A stretch of 64,000 nt of DNA, taken from contig NZ_KB899493.1 of the NCBI RefSeq assembly GCF_000378245.1, positions 186,001 to 250,000 of the forward strand, written 5' to 3'. The notes under the pieces are model-generated. The model made no database searches and was not told the DNA's origin. It saw only the letters and a program-made list of their open reading frames with translations. The position numbers were made by a program, and so were the translations under genes. Shown in pieces: positions 47,806-56,411 of the stretch; the stretch's first letter is position 1, and every line of letters begins with the position of its first letter. The DNA comes from Aromatoleum toluclasticum ATCC 700605 (GTDB lineage Bacteria; Pseudomonadota; Gammaproteobacteria; Burkholderiales; Rhodocyclaceae).

Positions 47806-49791
47806 TCAAAGTGGTTTCACCGACGCTTCCACGAGGGTTGCGTCGAATCGTTCGATCAGTTCGCGCACGAAAGGATCGCTTTCGAGGGCCGCGACCGCCT
47901 CGGCGTGGCGCGCGCGGCGATCGGCCTCGTCGCGCTGGGCGGGCGTCTCGCCCGCGATCGCGCCGACGGTGGTGCGCAGCTTGAGCGGCGCCCCGTACAG
48001 GGAGGCGAGCTGGTCCTGGATGCGCTCGACCACCCCCTGATTCATGTCCAGGAGGTGTCGATGGGCGTTCGACAGCCGCAAGTCGATCACGCCGTCGGCA
48101 AAGCCGAGCCACTCGCAGTGCTGCGCGAACTCGCGCACGAGGCCGCCAAGGCCGAGCCGGCGGATGAGGCCGTGCCAGTTGCCGGCAGCGAAGTCCGCCG
48201 CCGCGTCGTCGTCGCCGGACTGGGGCGCAGGCGTCGCGACCGGCGGAGCCGGCGGAGCAGAGGCCACTTCCGGCAGCGGAGCGGGCTGCGGCGCCCTCTC
48301 GGGCAGCACCGCGAGCGCAGGCCGCGCCGCAGCCTGGGGTGGAGCGGCTTCGGCGGGCGGCTCGGAGCGAAGCACGGCCGGTTCGGCGCTCTGGCCGGCG
48401 AAGGCTTCCGGTGGGAGATCCTCCCAGGGCGGCACCGAGTTGGAGGGCTCCGACCGGGTCTCCGCGGGGGCGCTTGCCGCGGCCGGCGCCGGGTGGTGCA
48501 CGGGCTCGGCCACCGGGGCAGGGGCTGCGGGCACCGGCGCGGACGCCGAGGGCGCTGCGGACATTGCAGGCGTCGCCGGGGCGGACTGGGCGCCTGCATT
48601 CGCGGGAGCCGGTCGCGGAACTGCTGCGGGCCGCGGGGCTGCCGGCGGCAGGCTGCGGGCGACGCCCCCTCCCCCGCCTTCGGCCGCGGGGCTGCCGAGC
48701 GCCGGCGGCTGGTCGGGGCGGAACGCGTGCAGGCGCAGCAGCGTCATCGTGAAACCGGCGTAGTCGTCGGGCGCGAGCGACAGCTCGTCGCGGCCATGGA
48801 TCGCGATCTGGTACGCGAGCTGGAGGAATTCGGCGTCGAAGGCCTCGGTATAGGGCAGCACGCGCTGGCGCTCGGTCTCGTCGGCGATCGCGGCGGGGGC
48901 GAACTGCGCAAGGGCGACGCGGTGCAGCAGCGATGCGAGGGCCTGCAGCGCCGCATCGAAGGAGAGGCTGCGCGCTTCCATGCGGTCGGCGATGCCGAGC
49001 AGCGCCGTGACGTCGGCTGCGACGAGCGCATCGAGCACGGCATACAGGTGGTCGTCGCCGACCGTGCCGAGCATGTGGGTGACCTGCTCTTCCTCGACCT
49101 TGCCCGAGCCGTGGGCGATGGCCTGGTCGAGCAGCGACAGTGCGTCGCGCATGGAGCCGTTGGCGGCCTTGGCGAGGTGGCGCAGCGCCGGAGCCTGGAA
49201 CGGGATGGTCTCGGCCTCGAGGATACGCGACAGGTGGTCGACGATGTGGCCCTGCGGCATCTGCTTGAGGTTGAACTGCAGGCAGCGCGACAGCACGGTG
49301 ACCGGGATCTTCTGCGGGTCGGTGGTCGCGAGAATGAACTTCACGTGCTCCGGCGGCTCTTCAAGCGTCTTCAGCATCGCGTTGAACGCATGCCCGGTGA
49401 GCATGTGCACTTCGTCGATCATGTAGACCTTGTAGCGGCCCTGCACCGGCGCGTACACCGCCTTGTCGAGCAGGGCGGCCATGTCCTCGACGCCGCGGTT
49501 CGACGCCGCGTCCATCTCGACATAGTCGGGGAAGCGGTCGGCATCGATCGCCTGGCAGGCTGCACACTGGTTGCAGGGCTCGGCCGTGACGCCGGTCTCG
49601 CAGTTCAGCGCCTTGGCGAGGATGCGCGAGATCGTCGTCTTGCCGACGCCGCGGGTGCCCGTGAACAGCCAGGCGTGATGCAGCCGGCCGGTCGCGAGCG
49701 CATGACTGAGCGCACGGACGACATGCTCCTGGCCGACCAGCGTCGCAAAGGATTTCGGCCGCCACTTGCGGGCGAGAACTTGATAGCTCAT
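47806..49791 (-). CDS. dnaX: DNA polymerase III subunits gamma and tau
   Basis: Clamp loader ATPase of 661 residues. The N-terminal part [21 protein letters not shown] begins the AAA+ domain with Walker [10 protein letters not shown] near 44-52 and a four-Cys zinc module ([17 protein letters not shown]). A long Ala/Pro-rich linker (about residues 370-530) leads to a C-terminal tau domain. I see no A-run slippery site or Shine-Dalgarno-like stimulator that would give the short gamma form by frameshift as in E. coli. ATG 49791 gives the universal start. Confidence 0.96.
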   Translation of the reverse strand: MSYQVLARKWRPKSFATLVGQEHVVRALSHALATGRLHHAWLFTGTRGVGKTTISRILAKALNCETGVTAEPCNQCAACQAIDADRFPDYVEMDAASNRGVEDMAALLDKAVYAPVQGRYKVYMIDEVHMLTGHAFNAMLKTLEEPPEHVKFILATTDPQKIPVTVLSRCLQFNLKQMPQGHIVDHLSRILEAETIPFQAPALRHLAKAANGSMRDALSLLDQAIAHGSGKVEEEQVTHMLGTVGDDHLYAVLDALVAADVTALLGIADRMEARSLSFDAALQALASLLHRVALAQFAPAAIADETERQRVLPYTEAFDAEFLQLAYQIAIHGRDELSLAPDDYAGFTMTLLRLHAFRPDQPPALGSPAAEGGGGGVARSLPPAAPRPAAVPRPAPANAGAQSAPATPAMSAAPSASAPVPAAPAPVAEPVHHPAPAAASAPAETRSEPSNSVPPWEDLPPEAFAGQSAEPAVLRSEPPAEAAPPQAAARPALAVLPERAPQPAPLPEVASAPPAPPVATPAPQSGDDDAAADFAAGNWHGLIRRLGLGGLVREFAQHCEWLGFADGVIDLRLSNAHRHLLDMNQGVVERIQDQLASLYGAPLKLRTTVGAIAGETPAQRDEADRRARHAEAVAALESDPFVRELIERFDATLVEASVKPL

Positions 49792-49852
49792 GGCGCGGGA
49801 TTCTAGCAGAGCACCGGGAGTGGTCCCCGGCTGAATGCGCGGGGCACGCCGC

Positions 49853-52063
49853 TCAGGGTTGTCCGAGCTGCAGGTAGTAGCGCACGTCGCCGGCTTCGGG
49901 CGAGTAGCTGGCACCCACGTAGATCGGACCGAGGGCGGTGTCGGCGCCAAGGAAGAGCGAGTACGCGCGGCGCCGGCCGGGATCGGGCGTGAGGGAGGCG
50001 CCGTAGTTGCGCAGTTCGGCCCATTCGGCGGTGGCGCCGGCATATACCCCGCGCCCGAGCGTGTCGGGCAGGCGCGTGATCTGGCGGTAATAGGCGGCAC
50101 TCACGAGCGCCACCTGATCGGCGGCGAGTTCGCCATAGCGGTAGCCGGACAGGCGGAACGGCCCGCCGAGCAGGGTACGGCCGACTTCGGGCAGGTCGCG
50201 GTCCGGGCTGCCGGCGAGCAACCCATGCAGGCGCAAAACGTTGGACCCGATCGAGGTCGCGGCGTCACCGTCGAGCTCGGTGAAGAAGTAGCGCTGATCG
50301 GCACCGAAAGTCGGCGAGTGCAACTCCGCGCGCAGGCGGGCCGCGTAGCCGCGCCGGGGAAAGAAGGGGCTGTCGAGGCGGTCCAGGACGGCTGAGGCAT
50401 GCAGCCAGCCGTCCTCGATGAGACGCTCGGGGTAGAGTTCCGGCCCGGAGATGACCTCCGAACTGCGTCGGCCGCGTCGCCAGCCCGCGCGCAGTTCGCC
50501 CCACATGCCGACCTCGTAGCCGGCATCGAGGCCGATCAGGCCCCCCTTCTCCTTGTTCTCGGACAGCTTGCGCCCGTCGACGAAAACGGGCAGCACGCGA
50601 TTGAAGAGTTCGAAGGACGGCGCGACGAACCAGCCGCTGTCGAGGTCGAGCGGCTGGAACAGCTCGGTACGGATGCGGTTGGTCGTGCCGAGCTGCAGGT
50701 CGGTGTCCCAGCGCCCGCCGCGGGTGTTCAGCCAGCGGCGCGACAAGCCGGCATAGAGGCCGACCTGGGAGCCGCCTTCGAAGTCGGCCGCGAGGCCCCC
50801 GCCGAAGCGCAGCAGATTGGGCCCCGACGCCTTTTCGTCAGCGTCGAGTTGCACCGTGGCACGCGGCCCGTCGTGCAGCACGCTGTAGCGCAGGCGGTCG
50901 AAATCGCCGCGCTCGTAGATGCGGTCGATGTCCTGCTCCAGTTTCGGCGTGTCGAGCGGCTCTCCGGCCTTCTGCGTGAGCGTGGCGCCGAAGAGGCGTT
51001 CTGGCACGAACTTGAGGCCTTCGACCTTGATGTCCGCGACGACGGGGGCGCGCTTGTGCCAGCGGAACTGGCGCAGCGCCTGCCACTTCGCGTAGCTGTC
51101 CTCATCGACGCTGAAACGCGCAAGCGAGGCGGACTGGCGCAGTGCGGCCTCGGTGCCGTAGGGAATGGTCTCGAGCACACGGTCGAAGTCGCGCGACGTG
51201 ATGCCGGGCAGCTCGACCTGGATGAGGGCGTCGTCCGGTCCCAGGCGCGCAAGCTGCTGGCGCACGTTCTGCTCGAGGGCGAGGTTGATCGCCTGCAGCG
51301 CGATGTCGGTCGCCGAGCGCAGGCGCTCGCGTGCGTGCGGCGGCGTGCCGAGGTTTACGGCGATCACGCGCCCGCCGCACAGCTCGCGGCCGATGTCGAC
51401 GGGCAGGTTCATCACGAGGCCGCCATCGACGAGCAGGCGTTTGTCGTTCTCGATCGGCAGGAACACGCCGGGCACGGCCATGCTCGCGCGCATCGCGCGC
51501 CACAGCGGGCCCTTGTCGAGCAGCACGAGTTCGCCGGTCTCGAGGTCGGTGGCGACCGCGCGGTAGGGCAACGCGAGGCTGTCGAAGGTGTCGAGGACTT
51601 CGGCGTCGCCGGCGAGCCGCGTGAGGAAGCGGTCCATCGCCTGGCCCGAGATCGCGCTCTGCGGCAGCAGCAGCGCGCCGTCGCCGTAGCCCAGGGTGAT
51701 CGCCGAACGGTTGCGCGCGGCGTCCTGCTTGTCGCGGAAGGGCTGGTCCTCGCGCGGCACGCTGCTGGCGAACATGTTCACCCAGTCGACTGCCTGGATC
51801 TCGCGCACCATGTCGCCCAACTCCATCCCGGCCGCGTAGGCGCCGCCGACGATGGCGCCCATCGAGGTGCCGACGATGCAGTCGACGGGGACGCGCATAT
51901 CCTCGAGAACCTTCAGCACGCCGACATGGGCGATGCCGCGCGCGCCGCCGCCCGAGAGCACGAGCGCGACACCCTGCGGCGGCGTGGATGTTTCGGCGCT
52001 CACGGGCACGGCGGCGATGCCGGCCAGACACAGCAGGGAAAGGGCAAGGGGACGCAGGTTCAA
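49853..52063 (-). CDS. Patatin-like phospholipase fused to POTRA and outer membrane barrel
   Basis: A 736-residue exported protein: signal peptide (to about 23), patatin domain (about 30-240), a POTRA-like region (about 310-390) and a 16-stranded Omp85-type barrel to the end. The patatin catalytic set is intact: oxyanion GGGARG near 39-44, nucleophile Ser in GTSMG near 66-70, and Asp in DGG near 214. This is the type Vd (PlpD-like) autotransporter layout, or an NTE/RssA-type enzyme bound to the outer membrane. It likely hydrolyses phospholipids at the cell surface or in the medium. It ends 61 bases before dnaX starts. Confidence 0.9.
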   Translation of the reverse strand: MNLRPLALSLLCLAGIAAVPVSAETSTPPQGVALVLSGGGARGIAHVGVLKVLEDMRVPVDCIVGTSMGAIVGGAYAAGMELGDMVREIQAVDWVNMFASSVPREDQPFRDKQDAARNRSAITLGYGDGALLLPQSAISGQAMDRFLTRLAGDAEVLDTFDSLALPYRAVATDLETGELVLLDKGPLWRAMRASMAVPGVFLPIENDKRLLVDGGLVMNLPVDIGRELCGGRVIAVNLGTPPHARERLRSATDIALQAINLALEQNVRQQLARLGPDDALIQVELPGITSRDFDRVLETIPYGTEAALRQSASLARFSVDEDSYAKWQALRQFRWHKRAPVVADIKVEGLKFVPERLFGATLTQKAGEPLDTPKLEQDIDRIYERGDFDRLRYSVLHDGPRATVQLDADEKASGPNLLRFGGGLAADFEGGSQVGLYAGLSRRWLNTRGGRWDTDLQLGTTNRIRTELFQPLDLDSGWFVAPSFELFNRVLPVFVDGRKLSENKEKGGLIGLDAGYEVGMWGELRAGWRRGRRSSEVISGPELYPERLIEDGWLHASAVLDRLDSPFFPRRGYAARLRAELHSPTFGADQRYFFTELDGDAATSIGSNVLRLHGLLAGSPDRDLPEVGRTLLGGPFRLSGYRYGELAADQVALVSAAYYRQITRLPDTLGRGVYAGATAEWAELRNYGASLTPDPGRRRAYSLFLGADTALGPIYVGASYSPEAGDVRYYLQLGQP

Positions 52064-52142
52064 GCGCGTGCTCGACGAAGGGACTCACCGAAGATAGCGC
52101 AAGACCGCAGGGCGTGCGTAACGGAAGTCCCGCAAGGAGGCA

Positions 52143-52180
52143 CAAAATGAAACGGGCGCCCCATTGCGGAGGCGCCCGTT
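52143..52180 (-). terminator. Intrinsic terminator after the SRP RNA
   Basis: On the minus strand AACGGGCGCC (52180-52171) pairs with GGCGCCCGTT (52160-52151) around a ten-base loop and is followed by TCATTTTGTG. It lies about ten bases beyond the 3' end of the SRP RNA. Confidence 0.85.
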
Positions 52181-52189
52181 CGCGAATGA

Positions 52190-52292
<103 letters not shown>

Positions 52293-52372
52293 GGCGGCAT
52301 TGTAGCAGCTTATGGCCAGAGGGCGGGCGCGGCGAGCGACATTCCATCGGTCGGATGAGCCCGATCGTCGCA

Positions 52373-52406
52373 TGGCGGGACGCACTACGCGCCTCCCGCC
52401 CTACGG
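52373..52406. repeat. Half copy of palindromic repeat family 1
   Basis: TGGCGGGA, then a diverged middle, then CTCCCGCCCTACGGG matches the right arm of the elements at 12043 and 62342. The left arm is missing or decayed. Confidence 0.5.
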
Positions 52407-52442
52407 GTCACCGCAGGGCGGGCGCGACCGCCACTACTTCGC

Positions 52443-54131
52443 TCAGCCCTTCAGCTCGGGGAAATCCTCCTCGAAGAACTCCAGCGCGCCGCGCACGGAG
52501 CCGTCCTTGCCCTCCTCGCTCTTCCTCAGCTCGACGCGGCGGATCTTGCCCGAGATGGTCTTGGGCAGGTCCGAGAACTCGAGGCGGCGGATGCGCTTGT
52601 AGGGGGCGAGCTTGTCGCGCGTGAAGGCGAAGATGTCCTTCGCGAGCTCCTTCGACGGCTCGAAGCCGGCGGCGAGGATCACGTAGGCCTTGGGTACGGC
52701 CAGGCGCAGCGGGTCCGGGCTCGGCACGACGGCGGCTTCGGCGACGGCCGGGTGCTCGATCAGGATCGATTCGAGTTCGAAGGGGCTGATGCGGTAGTCG
52801 GACGCCTTGAACACGTCGTCGGCGCGGCCGACGTAGGTGATGTAGCCTTCCTCGTCGATGCTCGCGACGTCGCCGGTGCGGTAGTGGCCGTCACGCATGA
52901 CTTCGGCAGTCTTCGCTTCGTCGCCGGCGTAGCCGAGCATCAGGCCCATCGGGCGCTTGGCGAGCACGAGGCTGATCTCGCCTTCCTCGGCCGGCTTGCT
53001 GTCGGCGTCGAGCAGCGCGATCGTGTAACCGGGCAGCGGGCGGCCCATCGATCCGGGCTTGAGCTTCTGGCCCGGCGGATTGCCGATCTGGCAGGTGGTT
53101 TCGGTCTGGCCGAAGCCGTCGCGGATCGTGATGCCCCAGGCCTTCTTCACCTGCTCGATGACTTCAGGGTTGAGCGGCTCGCCGGCGCCGATGAGTTCGC
53201 GCAGCTTGGTCTTCACCGAGGCGAGGTCTTGCTGGATCAGCATGCGCCACACGGTCGGAGGCGCGCACATGGTCGTGATCTCGTACTTCACGAGCACGTC
53301 GAGCAGTGCCTTGGCGTTGAAGCGGTTGTAGTTGTACAGGAAGACGCAGGCGCCGGCGTTCCACGGAGCGAAGAAGCAGCTCCAGGCGTGCTTGGCCCAG
53401 CCCGGGGAGCTGATGTTCATGTGGCGGTCGTTCGGCTGCAGGCCGATCCAGTACATCGTCGACAGGTGGCCGACGGGGTAGGACTGGTGGCTGTGCTGGA
53501 CGAGCTTGGGCTTGGAGGTGGTGCCGGAGGTGAAGTACAGCAGCAGCGGGTCGGTGACCTTCGTGACGCCCGACGGCGCGAATTCCGGCGAGGCGGCGTA
53601 GGCGTCCTCGAAGGACAGCCAGCCAGCGGTCGCGCCGCCGACGCTGACGCGGGTGTAGGCACCGGCGAGGTCGGCGAACTTGTCGGTGTGGGCCTTGCCG
53701 ATCACGACGTGCTTGACCTGGCCGCGCTCGAGGCGGTCGGCGAGGTCGTCCGGAGTCAGCAGCGTGGTCGCGGGGATCACGACGGCGCCGAGCTTGATCG
53801 CGGCGAGCATGGTTTCCCACAGCGGGACTTCGTTGCCGAGCATGATCAGGATGCGGTCGCCGCGCGCCACACCCTGCTCGCGCAGCCAGTTGGCGACGCG
53901 GTTGGAGCGGGCCGACATCTCGGCGAAGGAGAGCTTCGACTCGCGGCCGTCTTCCTCGACGATCCACAACGCGGGCTTCTCGTTGCCCTTGGCCATGAAG
54001 TCGAAGTAGTCGAGCGCCCAGTTGAACTCGGTGAGTTGGGGCCACTGGAAGCCGGCATACGCGGTCGCGTAGTCGGTGCGGTTGGCCAGCAGGAAGTCCC
54101 GCGCTTTCAGAAACTCGGCAACTGCAGTCAT
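52443..54131 (-). CDS. Acyl-CoA synthetase (AMP-forming, medium-chain type)
   Basis: ANL-superfamily ligase of 562 residues. P-loop YFTSGTTSKPKLVQHSH near 200-216, DGFGQTETT near 355-363, YRTGD, the hinge YVGRADDVFKASDYRISPFE and the catalytic Lys in PKTISGKIRR are all present. The N-terminus (NWALDYFDFMAKG, KPALWIVEEDG) is like medium-chain or aromatic acyl-CoA synthetases. GGAGAGGAA lies right before the ATG at 54131. A palindromic site lies 162 bases upstream. Substrate not determined. Confidence 0.9.
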   Translation of the reverse strand: MTAVAEFLKARDFLLANRTDYATAYAGFQWPQLTEFNWALDYFDFMAKGNEKPALWIVEEDGRESKLSFAEMSARSNRVANWLREQGVARGDRILIMLGNEVPLWETMLAAIKLGAVVIPATTLLTPDDLADRLERGQVKHVVIGKAHTDKFADLAGAYTRVSVGGATAGWLSFEDAYAASPEFAPSGVTKVTDPLLLYFTSGTTSKPKLVQHSHQSYPVGHLSTMYWIGLQPNDRHMNISSPGWAKHAWSCFFAPWNAGACVFLYNYNRFNAKALLDVLVKYEITTMCAPPTVWRMLIQQDLASVKTKLRELIGAGEPLNPEVIEQVKKAWGITIRDGFGQTETTCQIGNPPGQKLKPGSMGRPLPGYTIALLDADSKPAEEGEISLVLAKRPMGLMLGYAGDEAKTAEVMRDGHYRTGDVASIDEEGYITYVGRADDVFKASDYRISPFELESILIEHPAVAEAAVVPSPDPLRLAVPKAYVILAAGFEPSKELAKDIFAFTRDKLAPYKRIRRLEFSDLPKTISGKIRRVELRKSEEGKDGSVRGALEFFEEDFPELKG

Positions 54132-54292
54132 TTCCTCTCCTTTCCCAGAAGCGGCGCGACGGATGTGTCTCCGCCGTGCCCGATGTACGCCCGCGTGCCA
54201 CAGGCCCGGAAGTGCAGCCGGGGTATTGTGCCGCAGGCGCCTTTGATTGAGTTTCGACGCCCCGTGTCGGACGCCGGGCGGTATTTTGACGT

Positions 54293-54306
54293 TGACGTAA
54301 ACGTCA
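54293..54306. promoter_or_regulatory. Palindromic operator-like site upstream of the acyl-CoA synthetase
   Basis: TGACGT-AA-ACGTCA, a perfect 6+6 inverted repeat, extended by TTGACG just before. Its form is like sites of MerR-family LiuR-type or other regulators of acyl-CoA catabolism. No such regulator is in the window. Confidence 0.5.
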
Positions 54307-54419
54307 TGCAACCACGTTGCGCCAACACGTTGCCCAAACTGACCGGCGGAGGCGGGATTCCGTGTAACAACAATTGCTCACGACGGTGGCGCCCGGCAGA
54401 CTGCGCCGCTCGTTCCCTT

Positions 54420-54565
54420 TTGGAACAGGACGTTGCAAGGCTTCTTCGAGTTTTCCACGCAGACACGGACGTCAGGGCGGAACTACTGGCCAGCCTGACG
54501 TCCTTCCTCACGATGGCCTGCATCGTCTTCGTGAACCCGGACATCCTGTCCGCGACGGGCACGCG
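54420..54565 (+). pseudogene. 5' fragment of an NCS2/AzgA-type purine permease
   Basis: Translated from TTG 54420 the frame reads VARLLRVFHADTDVRAELLA, then SLTSFLTMACIVFVNPDILS, matching the start of hypoxanthine/guanine/adenine permeases (VRTE..AGLTTFLTMAYI.FVNP.IL). After the ATG residues near 54565 the similarity ends, and 24 bases later the stop of the opposite-strand glycosyltransferase is reached. Full permeases have about 430 residues, so about 90 percent is missing. GGACGTCAGG (54467-54476) and CCTGACGTCC (54494-54503) form an inverted repeat inside it. The rest of the 54132-54588 gap holds only the operator-like palindrome. Confidence 0.7.
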
Positions 54566-54588
54566 ACGTCATCGCAGCGCGCTGCGCG

Positions 54589-56187
54589 TCAGAGCGGTGT
54601 ACGCCAGGCGAAGCGGAACTCTTTCGACGGCAGCTCCGTCCGGCACCGGCCGTTGTCCGCATCGGGCCCGACGACGAACCACTCCGCCCGGGAGGTATCG
54701 CCGACCTTGCGGGCCTTCTCCGGCACGAAGCACTGCGACAGCTCGCGCGCGGGGACCAGCGCGAAGGCCTGCGGGTGCGCGCGCAACCACTGCGCGGCCT
54801 CGTCGACGCCCGCACGCGACTGGAAGCCGAAATGCACGATCGGCTGGCGCGCGTAGAGCCAGTGCCCTTCGCGCCATTCAATGAGAAGCAGCTCCGCGCC
54901 CCCCGTCAACTTGGCGGTCTGGCGCATGACCCCTGCGTGGGGATTGGGTCCATCCTTGATTGGCTCGACGAAACCGGCGACGAACCAGGCGCCGAACCAC
55001 ACCACCGCGACGCCGGTGAATATGCGCCGCAGGCGCGGACGCCCGTCGAACCAGCGCTGCAACAACCATGGCACCAACGGCGCGACCGCCAGCACGATGC
55101 CCAGCAGCGCAGGGAAGATGTAGAGCTTGCGCTTGCCGGTGCTGAGCGAGAAGAACAGCACGATCATTACGGCCCAGCCCAACAGCACCAGCAGGCGACC
55201 GTCCTTCTTCAGCAGCTGTCGGCGCCATGCCGGCACCAGCCACGGCAGCCCGAAGATGATCGGCGTCCATGCCTCCGGAATGACGTTCGTGAAATAGAAC
55301 CAGACCGGTTCGCGGTGCATCCAGGCATTGGTGTAGCGCTCGGCCGTCTGCCGCAGCGTGACGTCCTGCAGGTAGGCCAGGCTTTCCGGGTCGCCATGCA
55401 GCAGCACGGTGGCGGCGAGAGGAACCGCCCATACGGCGACCGCCGCGATCATCACGACGCCCCCCAGGGCCCAGCGCAGCGGCTCGCCCGGCACGGGTCC
55501 GACGCCCTTCCAGCCCTTGCGTACCGCATAGGCGTAGGGCAGGAGCATGAACAGCGGGAGGAAACCGATGACCTTGGTGATCACGCCGAAGCCCATCGCG
55601 GCGCAGGCAACGTAGAACCAGCCCCATGCCGGCCCCTGGATCAGGTGGCGCAGCAGTCCGTACGTACCGAGGGCGATCCACAGACACAGCAGGCCGTCGA
55701 GCTGTCCCGCGCGGAGCACGTTGTAGGTCTGGAAGCAGGCGAGAAACAGCAGGGCGGCGATGACACCGATGCGGCGGTTCCACCAGCGCCGCCCCAGATC
55801 GTACAGGCAGCCGGTTGCCACCGTGCCCGCGATCACGGCCGGCAGGAACAGGGCAAGCTTCGGCGAGCCGGTGACACGGATCAGGAAGGCCACGATCCAC
55901 ATGAAGAGCGGCGGCTTGTCGGGGTAGATCTGCCCGGCCCGATGAGGAATGATCCACGAGCCGTTCTGCAGCATCTCGAGCGCAACGCCAAGGAAGCGCT
56001 CCTCGTCCACGTTCGACGGCTCGCGCAGACCCAGACCCGCGCCAATCAGCACGAACGCCAGCAGCATTATCGCGATCAGCCCGGTGCGCGGATGAGTAAG
56101 CGTTAGCCAGGGGTGGCGCCGGATCGGGACCGGGCCAAGGACTGAAACGTTGGAGTCGTCGCGCATGCGTTGCTCGATTGTGGCCAT
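54589..56187 (-). CDS. ArnT-like glycosyltransferase (GT39/GT83 family)
   Basis: A membrane glycosyltransferase of about 532 residues with roughly eleven to twelve helices, which transfers a sugar from a polyprenyl-phosphate donor. The first periplasmic loop has SNVDEERFLGVALEML and IIPHRAGQIYPDKPPLFMW, the DE and KPPL motifs of the PMT/ArnT superfamily. The C-terminal about 110 residues are soluble. In ArnT the acceptor is lipid A; here it is not known. Starts at 56187 (MATIEQRMRD), 56166 and 56232 are all possible; Shine-Dalgarno signals are weak. Its stop abuts a permease remnant, suggesting the gene arrived by a rearrangement. Confidence 0.85.
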   Translation of the reverse strand: MATIEQRMRDDSNVSVLGPVPIRRHPWLTLTHPRTGLIAIMLLAFVLIGAGLGLREPSNVDEERFLGVALEMLQNGSWIIPHRAGQIYPDKPPLFMWIVAFLIRVTGSPKLALFLPAVIAGTVATGCLYDLGRRWWNRRIGVIAALLFLACFQTYNVLRAGQLDGLLCLWIALGTYGLLRHLIQGPAWGWFYVACAAMGFGVITKVIGFLPLFMLLPYAYAVRKGWKGVGPVPGEPLRWALGGVVMIAAVAVWAVPLAATVLLHGDPESLAYLQDVTLRQTAERYTNAWMHREPVWFYFTNVIPEAWTPIIFGLPWLVPAWRRQLLKKDGRLLVLLGWAVMIVLFFSLSTGKRKLYIFPALLGIVLAVAPLVPWLLQRWFDGRPRLRRIFTGVAVVWFGAWFVAGFVEPIKDGPNPHAGVMRQTAKLTGGAELLLIEWREGHWLYARQPIVHFGFQSRAGVDEAAQWLRAHPQAFALVPARELSQCFVPEKARKVGDTSRAEWFVVGPDADNGRCRTELPSKEFRFAWRTPL

Positions 56188-56411
56188 CACGGGGCACGCG
56201 GCAGGCCAAGGCAGATCCTGCCAAACATGCATGCCGACGGGCCCGGGACATCAGGATAATCGCGAGACAGCACGACGGCTGGCCGCAGGCAAGGCGCGAC
56301 TCTACCTCGATTTGCGTCAAGAAATCGTCAAATCCATATGTCTTTTCCTGCGCGGGGCAAGGCCCGTTCATCGCGATTGCTCGCGCCGTTTGCGTCAGCC
56401 CCTACCCTCGA

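Noticed and set aside
47806..49791. Programmed frameshift in dnaX giving a short gamma subunit
   Set aside because: No A-rich slippery heptamer is seen in the gene on the coding strand.
52752..54884. Long plus-strand frame opposite the acyl-CoA synthetase, running to 54884
   Set aside because: Only the short part 54420-54565 resembles a protein (a permease start); the rest is antisense.
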